Origin: G965197555 sp965197555
GTDB taxonomy: Bacteria > Chloroflexota > Dehalococcoidia > Lucifugimonadales > UBA3495
NCBI GenBank assembly: GCA_965197555.1
Contig: OZ240213.1
Coordinates: 930,001-994,000, forward strand
DNA length: 64,000 nucleotides
Reading direction: 5' to 3'
Shown: positions 43,276 through 51,800 of the stretch, piece after piece
How positions within the stretch are numbered: position 1 is the stretch's first letter
Layout: each line of letters begins with the position of its first letter
The notes under the pieces: model-generated
Told to the model about the DNA's origin: nothing
Databases searched by the model: none
What the model saw: the letters and a program-made list of their open reading frames with translations, nothing else
Program-made: the position numbers and the translations under genes

Positions 43276-46047
43276 TCACTCCGACTCGTAAGAGATCACC
43301 ACGTTTCTAGTTTCCGGGAATGGGTCGCTTCTGCCAATGTCTAACCACTTGGCAACGGCAGCGTCGTTCTCAAACCCATATGGCGCTATTTTTGTTGCTA
43401 GTTGAGCACAGAGTAATCTTAGAGTATGCACATCCCCGCCAATGTCTTCCTGTGCATCATATTCTAGCTTCTCAGCAAGGTAACTAAGACCTTGTAACAC
43501 AAGCGGCCTCATTGTTTCTCGATGTGATTCTGATCCTCTGTCAAACACTAAAGTGGCGAAAACCAAAGCTTCTAAAAGTGCGACCCTTCGGTCAGAGGCA
43601 ATAATCACTCCCACTTCGCGAATCAAGTCATCTGGAACCGGATGCAACGTCGAAGCGGCATAGGCTGAAAGCCAAGACCGTAACGCCACCATAGTGCCCC
43701 TAACTCGTGTGTCATCCTCAGACGCCAACCCTGTCCTTAACCAAAGTGCAATTTCGTCGAAACGGTCAGGCATCGTCCTAACTAAACCCGGGATAACTGC
43801 GAAGCCCAGAGCTACACGTATATCTTTTACCGGTCCGAGCAGAGAATCCTTTGATTGGCTCTGCGTCCCAAGCATAAATTCCAGCCGTCGGTAAAGGTTC
43901 TGGAAGATGTGCCCGGGCATCGCAATTTCGGCTGCTAGAGAGCCCACATGCCTGATTGTAGACCAAATGCCAAAATTGAAACTGAGTGAACTTGAAGAGA
44001 ACATCTCGACTAGTTTCTCTATGTGGGTCGCGATATGATGCTCCTCCTCAATAGACAGCACAAATGGCCGTCCCCGCTCTCTCAGCCCGGTAACAGCAGC
44101 TCCAACCTCGACCAGCATATTGCTTGAGTAATCCAATCCTTTGGCCTGACTCTCAGGGTTCGAAGTTAGCCACTTCAGTCTGAATGATCGCTCAGCTTCG
44201 CCTTCTTCCATTTCCGGCAGGATGAAATAAACCCAATCTAAAGGTGCGTTGGGACCTGTTGAGTCTAGTAGTATAGGGTTAGATTTGCTCCACAGAGCAT
44301 TGGCGATATCTGATGATTCTTTATCTGTGAGACTGTTTGAAATAACTAATGGTATTAACCTGAGCGTCGCTCGTTTGCGCGCATCACTGTTACCAAGCAA
44401 TCCACGTATCAGAAAACTGACGACCTCCTGGTAGTAATTTTCGTTTCCAGTCGTGCGATGTTGCGGCAAATCGCCGGCATCTATGAAATCTCCAGGGTCT
44501 GGGCAGTGCGAATCTGCAGCGAAGTTGTCCAGTCCCGCTATAGGTGCAGTCAACAGATCGAACACGCGACTTGTGCGGACGTCCTTCGATAGAGCTTCCC
44601 AAGTGCGCGCCAGCATGTTCCCGAGTGGAGGTCCCAACCAATAGTGTTGGGCTACTCGATCTGTGCGATAGCATTTAAGCCCAATATCTAAAGTATCATT
44701 GACCATATCTGGGGGAAGGCGCAGTACAAGCCGAGACAAGACCTCCAAGGCGACTCGCATTCGTTCAACCCAGGAAATGCCACTGTGAGGTTCGTCCGAC
44801 CTAAACATGCGAGGAAGCGCATACTCGATTACACCCATGCATAACTGGGCAATCTCAGCCACGGTTTCACTTGTCAGCGTGGCAAGGTGGGTTCGTGACA
44901 GCACCCGTTGGAGCATCTTGTCCTTGTCATATGTACATATGCGAAGCACCAGCCTCATCGACAGTTTCGGATTAGTCGTAACCAACTCGTCCGCTGCCAG
45001 AGTCAGGAGGTTTGACACCATCGACATGGGTAAGTCCGTACCGCGCCCAGGGTTGTTGACTGGAGGCACTCCTGCTACTTCGAGCAAGCGAATCGCCCTA
45101 TATGCGGCTATCAGGCGGGAGCGACTTAGGTTGGAAAAACGAACGCGGGTCCCCTGTCTCACTCCCACATCGAACGACGGTGCCTCATCTTGCCCATCAG
45201 TACGCATCATGGCGCGCCGGACATGGTCCGTCTCAGTTCCCGCATCGCACTTCAGGGGAGCGAGCTTAGACCATTCTCTGAAGATACTTTGCCGGTTATT
45301 CATCGTGAGCGTGGAAGCTAAAGCCCAGCCCTCCCGCGATGCGCTTGCAATGCTTTTACTCTCTGCGGGGTCTTGTCGCAGGGAATTGAGTGCCCTTTCA
45401 ACCAACGAGACTGATTCATCGTAACGGCGCGCCTCCGTTAGCAACGCGGCTTTGCGAAGCATCCATGCAGGGTCACAATTCTCGACTGTCCATCCATCAA
45501 GCAATTCGTTCAGATGACCAAACTCCAGCGAATAGACTGCCCACAGACAACGTTCCTGCTGGATTCTATGTTCGATATCGGGTCCGTCGTTGACAAATGG
45601 CTTCAAGGCGTCAAGACGTTGTTCAAATAGGGACAGATTACAATCAAGACGCGCATCCGTTACCAACACGAGCGCTACCGCAATCCAAGCCTCACGTACC
45701 TCGGCCCAGTCGTCACGTGTTGTGTGAACGCCCCCGATTGTGTGCTTCTCACAATCGATCTTATGCAATGCCTGTTTCGCGGCAGCCTCAAGGTCAGGCG
45801 TGATCGGTTCAAGTAGGATTTCCTTGCGCCATATCAGCTCACGAATAGCTTTCAGCTCCTCTACCGGCGTGAAATGAGGAAATGCACTTAGAATGGGCGG
45901 CTCCCAATCACCTGTGCGGTGACTGAGGTCAGAACGTTCTTGGCCGGATGGGAAAACTAGCCATCCTGGATAGAGCTTTCTGTTGTGCGTCCAAATGTCG
46001 AGGACGTTTCTGATGCGGTCTAGCGATTCACTACTGCTGGGTTGCAT
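43276..46047 (-). CDS. Large alpha-helical partner of SIR2 protein
   Basis: The 923-residue protein is almost all helical with no signal peptide or membrane segment. Many segments look like degenerate helical repeats (AWMLRKAALLTEARRYDESV, SLVERALNSLRQDP), so an alpha-solenoid is likely. No catalytic motif was recognised. Its ATG shares one base with the SIR2 stop, so the two are translationally coupled. In known defence-associated sirtuins a SIR2 domain is joined to a long helical sensor region, for example in DSR1. This may be a split form in which this protein senses the phage. That is inference. The coding DNA has lower GC than the neighbouring element. Confidence 0.6.
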   Translation of the reverse strand: MQPSSSESLDRIRNVLDIWTHNRKLYPGWLVFPSGQERSDLSHRTGDWEPPILSAFPHFTPVEELKAIRELIWRKEILLEPITPDLEAAAKQALHKIDCEKHTIGGVHTTRDDWAEVREAWIAVALVLVTDARLDCNLSLFEQRLDALKPFVNDGPDIEHRIQQERCLWAVYSLEFGHLNELLDGWTVENCDPAWMLRKAALLTEARRYDESVSLVERALNSLRQDPAESKSIASASREGWALASTLTMNNRQSIFREWSKLAPLKCDAGTETDHVRRAMMRTDGQDEAPSFDVGVRQGTRVRFSNLSRSRLIAAYRAIRLLEVAGVPPVNNPGRGTDLPMSMVSNLLTLAADELVTTNPKLSMRLVLRICTYDKDKMLQRVLSRTHLATLTSETVAEIAQLCMGVIEYALPRMFRSDEPHSGISWVERMRVALEVLSRLVLRLPPDMVNDTLDIGLKCYRTDRVAQHYWLGPPLGNMLARTWEALSKDVRTSRVFDLLTAPIAGLDNFAADSHCPDPGDFIDAGDLPQHRTTGNENYYQEVVSFLIRGLLGNSDARKRATLRLIPLVISNSLTDKESSDIANALWSKSNPILLDSTGPNAPLDWVYFILPEMEEGEAERSFRLKWLTSNPESQAKGLDYSSNMLVEVGAAVTGLRERGRPFVLSIEEEHHIATHIEKLVEMFSSSSLSFNFGIWSTIRHVGSLAAEIAMPGHIFQNLYRRLEFMLGTQSQSKDSLLGPVKDIRVALGFAVIPGLVRTMPDRFDEIALWLRTGLASEDDTRVRGTMVALRSWLSAYAASTLHPVPDDLIREVGVIIASDRRVALLEALVFATLVFDRGSESHRETMRPLVLQGLSYLAEKLEYDAQEDIGGDVHTLRLLCAQLATKIAPYGFENDAAVAKWLDIGRSDPFPETRNVVISYESE

Positions 46048-47078
46048 TATCTTGGTGCTTCCCTGTATTCAGGCTCCACCATCGGAACATCAGGATCGAT
46101 TCTATACACAGGCCGTAGGTCTTCCCGTATAGGGGTTGCCTCTTCTTCTGGCGGTGAAGGCCAAGTCGTCTCGTCGTAGGGTCGACTTGGCTCAAGTGCA
46201 TGGAGCAACCACTCTGTCGCGTACTGGTGGCGACGATACACAGGCCAACTCGAAGCCTTCGGGTGATTCGCAACGTCAATGGGTACTACGCCACGCGTTT
46301 CCAGCAGGCGACGTCGATGAGGCGATAGATCCAGCCAACCGGCTAGGTAAATCTTGGGGGCTGCTTCGCCAAGATTGTCGCGCACCCAGCCTGACCAACT
46401 GAGGAAGTTGGGGGCATCGCCTGAGAAGCCGATGAGGAAAAAAACGGTCTCCATTATTGCCTGCTGGACCGTATTTACAAATGGCGCGAACTCAGTGGGG
46501 TAGGTCCGGTAGTCTTCTTCTGTAACGATTAGCGGAAATTGCGAAGGAAATGAACCATGCAACTTGATGATACGTGGAGGGTTCACTATGGGAAGTTGCT
46601 TCGTACTCTGAACGACCCGATACGGATGTTCCAAAGTGTCTGAGCTCGCGCGTTCCAATAGCGTATCCCAGTTAGTGGTGAAGACGTCACGCCAAGGCAG
46701 TTTCAACAACCGGACATGCGCCTCTCCTGGTGCAAATTCGCTATTTCGAACAAGCTCGTTGAGGAGTCTGTACAGGTCGCTCCGCCCGAAAGCAGTCTCA
46801 TACTCTTGTGCTAATCTCGAAGCATTGTCAACCGACGGAGGTACTACACCTCCGCCGTAGGAGCCACCACCGGCACCCTCAGGATACAGTTGGCGGAAGA
46901 GTTCCTCAGCTATACCGGCCCACAAGGGCATGTCACGAGCATCGAATCGGGTTTTCTGCGCGTTACGGCTAAATCCACTGCCAATCATTACGGAAGCCCT
47001 TGAGATAGGACGGATACTCAAGGCATCACGCACTTTGTTGATATGGCTCTGGTCGGGGATGGGTTGTGTATCCGACAA
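46047..47078 (-). CDS. SIR2-domain protein, probable NAD-depleting effector
   Basis: The open frame extends to 47363, but its first 95 residues look like transposase debris. TTG 47078 has AAGGAA six bases before it and gives 343 residues. The SIR2_2-type fold is shown by SVMIGSGFSRNA (NAD-binding loop), DVFTTNWDTLLERA, IIKLHGSFPSQFPLIVTEED (His in KLHG) and VFFLIGFSGDAPNFLSW. Proteins of this kind degrade NAD in antiphage systems such as Thoeris and DSR. It overlaps the 923-residue gene, forming a two-gene operon, and lies next to AbiE in a defence patch. The start codon is the main uncertainty. Confidence 0.8.
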   Translation of the reverse strand: MSDTQPIPDQSHINKVRDALSIRPISRASVMIGSGFSRNAQKTRFDARDMPLWAGIAEELFRQLYPEGAGGGSYGGGVVPPSVDNASRLAQEYETAFGRSDLYRLLNELVRNSEFAPGEAHVRLLKLPWRDVFTTNWDTLLERASSDTLEHPYRVVQSTKQLPIVNPPRIIKLHGSFPSQFPLIVTEEDYRTYPTEFAPFVNTVQQAIMETVFFLIGFSGDAPNFLSWSGWVRDNLGEAAPKIYLAGWLDLSPHRRRLLETRGVVPIDVANHPKASSWPVYRRHQYATEWLLHALEPSRPYDETTWPSPPEEEATPIREDLRPVYRIDPDVPMVEPEYREAPR

Positions 47079-47129
47079 TTCAGTTTCCTTGAGACCTATG
47101 GGCCTACTGGGATGTTCGTCTGAATTATT

Positions 47130-47454
47130 ATGGTCAGATGGGACAGAGAACCGCAATAAGTGCTCCGTTGGACTGTTTCTTCGGTCGCCTCTTGGGAGTT
47201 GCAGCAGGGCAGGTGAAGGCTTGGTCCACCGGCAACACGGTTCGGCCCTATATGTGGGGCGGTTTAAACGCCGATTGCACCGGCGTGTGTCGGTCCATAA
47301 TAGGGCCGGAGAGCAAGGCCAGATTCGTCCGGCGGATGGCGCGTAACTGCGGCACCGCCTCATGGAGGAACGTTGCGAACCGGCGGTACCATGACATGGT
47401 GGCCTCCTCGGAAAAAACGGAGCTTGCTACCTCGTTCCTTATCGAAATTGACAA
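47130..47454 (-). pseudogene. N-terminal remnant of an IS4-like transposase
   Basis: On the minus strand MSWYRRFATFLHEAVPQLRA and RRTNLALLSGPIMDRHT look like the start of an IS4/ISH3-type transposase. After one frame change, ALLQLPRGDRRNSPTEHLLR, FSVPSD fits the next conserved segment. The remnant then stops at the upstream side of the SIR2 gene. It explains why the SIR2 frame is open for 95 extra codons. Confidence 0.45.
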
Positions 47455-47479
47455 CCGACCTTTCTCGACCCACTAACCC

Positions 47480-47811
47480 AAAGTGCGTACACGCGTGGGT
47501 GTGGACTGGCGCAAGTAAAGTTTACCTCTACCACAGCTTGACTCCCTTCAGATAACACGGCCACCGCCGCTCGCCCGGACCCAGAAATAGGGTGGCCTAA
47601 AGGCCTCCGCGTCACAGGTCTGTAAAACCCTGCGAATTAGATGAAATGAATTCAGCAAGGCGTCCCTGTCCCGGAAGATGTGGAGAGTCCGCGTTCGACT
47701 TGGGGCTAAATCTGACAACTTAAGCCGCTCACTATTTCTTGGATAGGAACGGAGCAAAATCTAGCAATAGCCCCACTGCCGATATCAATGGCACGAACAA
47801 CTGTTCCGGTG
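47480..47811. other. Gene-free stretch
   Basis: No gene, RNA or clear repeat is supported. A minus-strand frame at 47548-47757 has no ribosome site or motif. Confidence 0.4.
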
Positions 47812-47900
47812 GGCCTAAGTGGACTCGAACTACGGCCCAGTCGCCCCCAAATGTAGTGGATGGTTGACGCCGGTTAGAGCGCCTGCTTTACACGCAGGAA
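47812..47900. other. Broken tRNA fragments at an insertion junction
   Basis: On the plus strand 47862-47898 reads GCCGGTTAGAGCGCC then TGCTTTACACGCAGGA, which is the D-arm and anticodon arm of a tRNA-Val (anticodon TAC). The T arm is missing and the sequence passes directly into an IS481 fragment. On the minus strand, 47812-47835 reads AGTTCGAGTCCACTTAGGCC-like bases, resembling a T loop and acceptor end. Neither can fold into a whole tRNA. They look like scars of tRNA-targeted insertions. Confidence 0.4.
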
Positions 47901-48109
47901 TGAGGAGCCCGGCTCCGGTCGCCCAAGCCCTCAAAGTCCGACTCTTCAAACCGCTTGAGCCGCTTGTAGCCGGTCTTCCGGCTGATGCCAAAGGCGCGGC
48001 AGAGCTGGGCGAAACTCTCCTCGCCGCCCAGGTGCCTGCGGATGAACTTCTCTTGCTCCACTCTCGGATTGGTCTCGGTCCAAGGCAACACTGTCCCCCC
48101 AGCCCCCAT
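47888..48109 (-). pseudogene. IS481-family transposase, N-terminal fragment
   Basis: Seventy-three residues remain: VLPWTETNPRVEQEKFIRRH, then SFAQLCRAFGISRKTGYKRL, KRFEESDFEGLGDRSRAPH. This is the helix-turn-helix start of IS481 transposases, and the catalytic domain is absent. The frame ends at the junction with the tRNA-like fragment. Upstream (48110-48180) the sequence GGTAACAGATGAACCGGGAA fits an IS481 end. Confidence 0.7.
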
Positions 48110-48180
48110 CTCCTCTCCTCCATCGGAAAGTGTTACCTATGTTCCCGGTTCATCTGTTACCAGTCTAGCCGGTTTGTACC

Positions 48181-48800
48181 CCCTTTCTCTCCCTCCCGTT
48201 CGCTGTGCACATACCCCTACCCAGGACCAACTCTGCTGTCACCGTCCCTACCAGTGGTGGGAGGATCGGAGGGTGCAGGAATAGTCTATCATCCAGTGGG
48301 GAGAGTACATTTCTGGTACTTTCATTGGGACAGGGGCAGGCGTCAGCCAGTTGGTGGTAGCCAACTTCCTGTAAGGGCAAGAACAGGCCTTAGGTCGGCC
48401 CTTCTCATCCGACGCTTCCCCGCTCTACCTCAGCCCACAACATCGGCATTGCCTGCGAGTCATTGACGTAGGTTGTCCAAACCAATTCCCCCTAGCTGAC
48501 ACATGCCGCACGTGCCCCGGTACTGGTTCTGCCCGATTTTCGGGCTAACAATATTGACACTCACAGACACCCTACCCAAGCCTTGGTGATACGTACGACA
48601 GGAAGAGCTTATACTTTCTGTCGGCCCTGCACTTGGTAGCCTCAGTCATCTGGGGTTAGCAATTGTCGATTCGCACAAGGGGAATTGAACCCACGCTTGA
48701 GGATTGTCCTCCACCTACCGTAACTGCCATCAGCCCCGCGAACACCGGACGCTGATACGAAACAAACCTTGGAGAGCTTCGGCCCCAGCGACGAACTATC
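48181..48800. other. Gene-free stretch downstream of FG-GAP gene
   Basis: No supported gene in about 620 bp. A stretch near 48680-48700 (rc GTGGGTTCAATTCCCC) resembles a tRNA T arm but pairs poorly. The region is probably insertion debris. Confidence 0.4.
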
Positions 48801-51800
48801 CTAAGCCCTCAGCAGCCGCCGTGCGGCAATGCCCAGGCCGACCAAGACCAGCACCGCGACAGCGATCCCCGCTATCAGCCATAGCGGCAACCCACCTCCA
48901 GCGTCAACCGCCTGCGGTGGAGATGGCGCGACGGTGGGTGTGGCCGGTTGCGGAACCGGCGTCGGCGCTGGCATTGAAGTCGGTGTCGCCATTGGAGTCC
49001 GCACCTGCGCCAGCATTGAAGTCGGTGTCGGCATTGGAGTCCGCGCCTGCGCCGGCATTGAAGTCGGTGTCGGCATTGGAGTCCGCGCCTGCGCCGGCAT
49101 TGAAGTCGGTGCCGGCATTGGAGTCGGTGTCGGCATTGGAGTCGGTGTCGGCATTGGAGTCGGCGCCGGCGTTGAAGTCGGAATCGTTATTAGAGTCGGC
49201 TCCGGGGTCGGGTCGGGGGCTGCCCTCACCGTAACTGGCACCGAGTGGGTCGCCCCCTCCCCTTGGGGGTCCAATACCGTTATTTCGATTGTTGTCGACC
49301 CTGCCCCCACTGGCTTGATGGTAACCATGCTCCGTATCACCTCAACCGTTGCCACTGCGGCGTCGAACGAGACGGCTCTGTAGGTCAGGAGGCCGATGTC
49401 TTCGTCCGTGAAGCCGTCTGAAACGTCGACCGAAATGGCCTCGCCTTCCGCCGTCAGGTTCACAGACGCTATGGAACCCACCGCTTCCGGAGCGCGGTTG
49501 GGCGGAGCCACTGTAACGGTTACGGTACCTGTGCCCGTGTTAAAGCCATCGGAGAGGGTGTAGTTGAAGCTGTCGGTGCCGTGGAAACCGGGGTTGGGGC
49601 TGTAAGTGACCGTGTTGGTGCCCGAATTGATCACGGCTGTGCCGTTGCTGGGTGTGGTCACCGAAATCACCCGGAGTGTATCTCCTTCGGGGTCCGTGTC
49701 GTTGACCACCACTTCGATATCCACCGGCGTACCCGCGGCGGTTGTCCTGGCGTCGTGCACCGCAATTGGAGCGGTGTTGGGCGTCGTGTGTGAATCTCCG
49801 TATTCAGGGGCGGGAGTTGGCAGAACCGCCGTGGGAGTTGGCATTGGCGCCATTGGCACGACGGTGGCGGCATCGGTGGCGTCGCTCTCTCCGTGGGTAT
49901 TAATTGCCCGAATCCGGAAGTCGTACTCTGCGTCATTGGTGAGGCCGGTTACCGTGGAGGAGGTTGCGCCGGCCCCGCTGTTGGCCATGGCAGTCCAGTC
50001 GGATACCTCGTACACGTAAGCCGAGCCGGAATTCAAGACCGCGTCACCGTTACCGTCAACGTGATCGCCATTGTAGGCTCCCACCACCACCGTGTCCCCG
50101 TTGATTCCTACTGATGTCCCAAATTCGTCGTCTGCTGCCCCATCGGAAGCGGTCAGCTTGGCCGTTTCCGTGGCTGTGGCCCATCCCGCGCCGGGTTTGG
50201 TGAACACATAGGCCGAGCCGGAACCAGAGACTGACACATTGTTATCGTCAACGTCATCGGTTTGGGGGGCGCCCACCACCACGGTAGCTCCATCCACCGT
50301 TACCGAACTCCCAAATTCGTCACCCGCCGCCCCGTTGGAGGCGGTCAGCTTGGCCGTCTCAGTGGCGTCGTCCCATACCTCGCTGGGTTTGGCGAACACG
50401 TAGACCGACCCGGAATCGTCGCCCTTGTCATCGTCCTGAGTGGTGCCCACCACCACGGTATCTCCGTCCACGGCCACCGACCTCCCAAAGTAGTCGTTTT
50501 CCGCGGCGTCGGAGGCGGTTAGCTTGGCGACCTCGCTCCACGCGCCCTCCTGCCTGGTGAACACGTAGGCCGAGCCGGAATTCGAGACCGTATTGCCGTC
50601 ACCGTCAACGTGGTTGACTTGGTAGGCGCCAACTGCCATCGTGTCCCCGTCTAGCGCCACCGAAACCCCAAAGCTATCGTCAGCCGCCCCGTCGGAGGCG
50701 GTCAGCTTGACCGTTTCCGTGGCATCGGCCCAAACCGAGTCGGTGGCTTTGGTGAACACGTAAACCGACCCGGAATCGTCGCCCTTGTCATCGTCCCAGT
50801 ATGCGCCCACGACCACCGTGTCCCCGTCCACAGCTAGCGGAAATCCAAATAAGTCCAGATTGGCCCCGTCGGAGGCGGTCAGCTTGGCCGTTTCCGTAGC
50901 ATCGGCCCATCCCGTGCCGGGCTTGGTGAACACGTAGGCCGCGCCGGCATTGTCAAGCCCACCATTCCCCAAAGCGGCGCCCACCACCACTGTGTTCCCA
51001 TCCACCGCTACCGACCTTCCATACTGATCGTTAACCTGCCCATCGAGGGCCGTCAGCTTGGCGACCTGGCTCCAGGATCCCGACTGCCGGACCAAAACGT
51101 ACGCCGCGCCCTTGGCGTTATCGTCTCCGTAGGCGCCCACCACTGTGGTGTCTCCGTTCACCGCCACCGAATACCCAAAGTAATCATATTCCGCCCCGCC
51201 TCCGGCGGTCAGCTTGGCAACCTGCCGCTCACTGAGATACTGGCGCCCGGAGATTGGTCTGTCGTACGGGTCGTCCTCCCATCGCAGCGTAACCTGGGCG
51301 TTGCCGCGGGTGGCAGTCAGCCCGGTCGGCTTGGCGGGCGCCTCATCCACGTCGCCCACCTCGATGGTCACGTCGATGGTGTCGTCGATGTTAGTGGTAT
51401 CGCTGAGGCCATCGATGTCTTTGCGGTCGTGAACCGACACCTTGACGCTGTAGCTGGATTTGGCCCCCTCATACTCGAGGTTTGCGCCCGATGCAACCGT
51501 AATCTGCCCGTTGACGTCGATGCTGAAAGAATCGGCGTCGGTCCCATCGCTGGACAGCGAGTAGGTCAGCATATCCCCCTCTGGGTCGGTGGCCGCAACC
51601 GGATCACCTACGTTGGCGCCCTGTTCCGAGTTTTCCTCTACCGACCGGCTGGCAGCGTCGTCTTCGTCGAAAGTTGGGGCCGCGTTCCCAGGCACGGCGT
51701 CCACGGCATCGCTGGCGTCGCTGGTCGCAGGGTTGGCCGGGGTGTTGGTCGCCCGAATCCAGAAGTAGTATGTTGTGCCGTTGGTGAGGCCGGTTACCGT

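Noticed and set aside
47078..47363. Extra 95-residue N-terminus on the SIR2 protein
   Set aside because: It is Arg/Cys-rich and matches a transposase remnant; TTG 47078 with AAGGAA is a better start.
48670..48705. tRNA gene with T arm GTGGGTTCAATTCCCC
   Set aside because: The T stem pairs poorly and no anticodon or acceptor arm is present.
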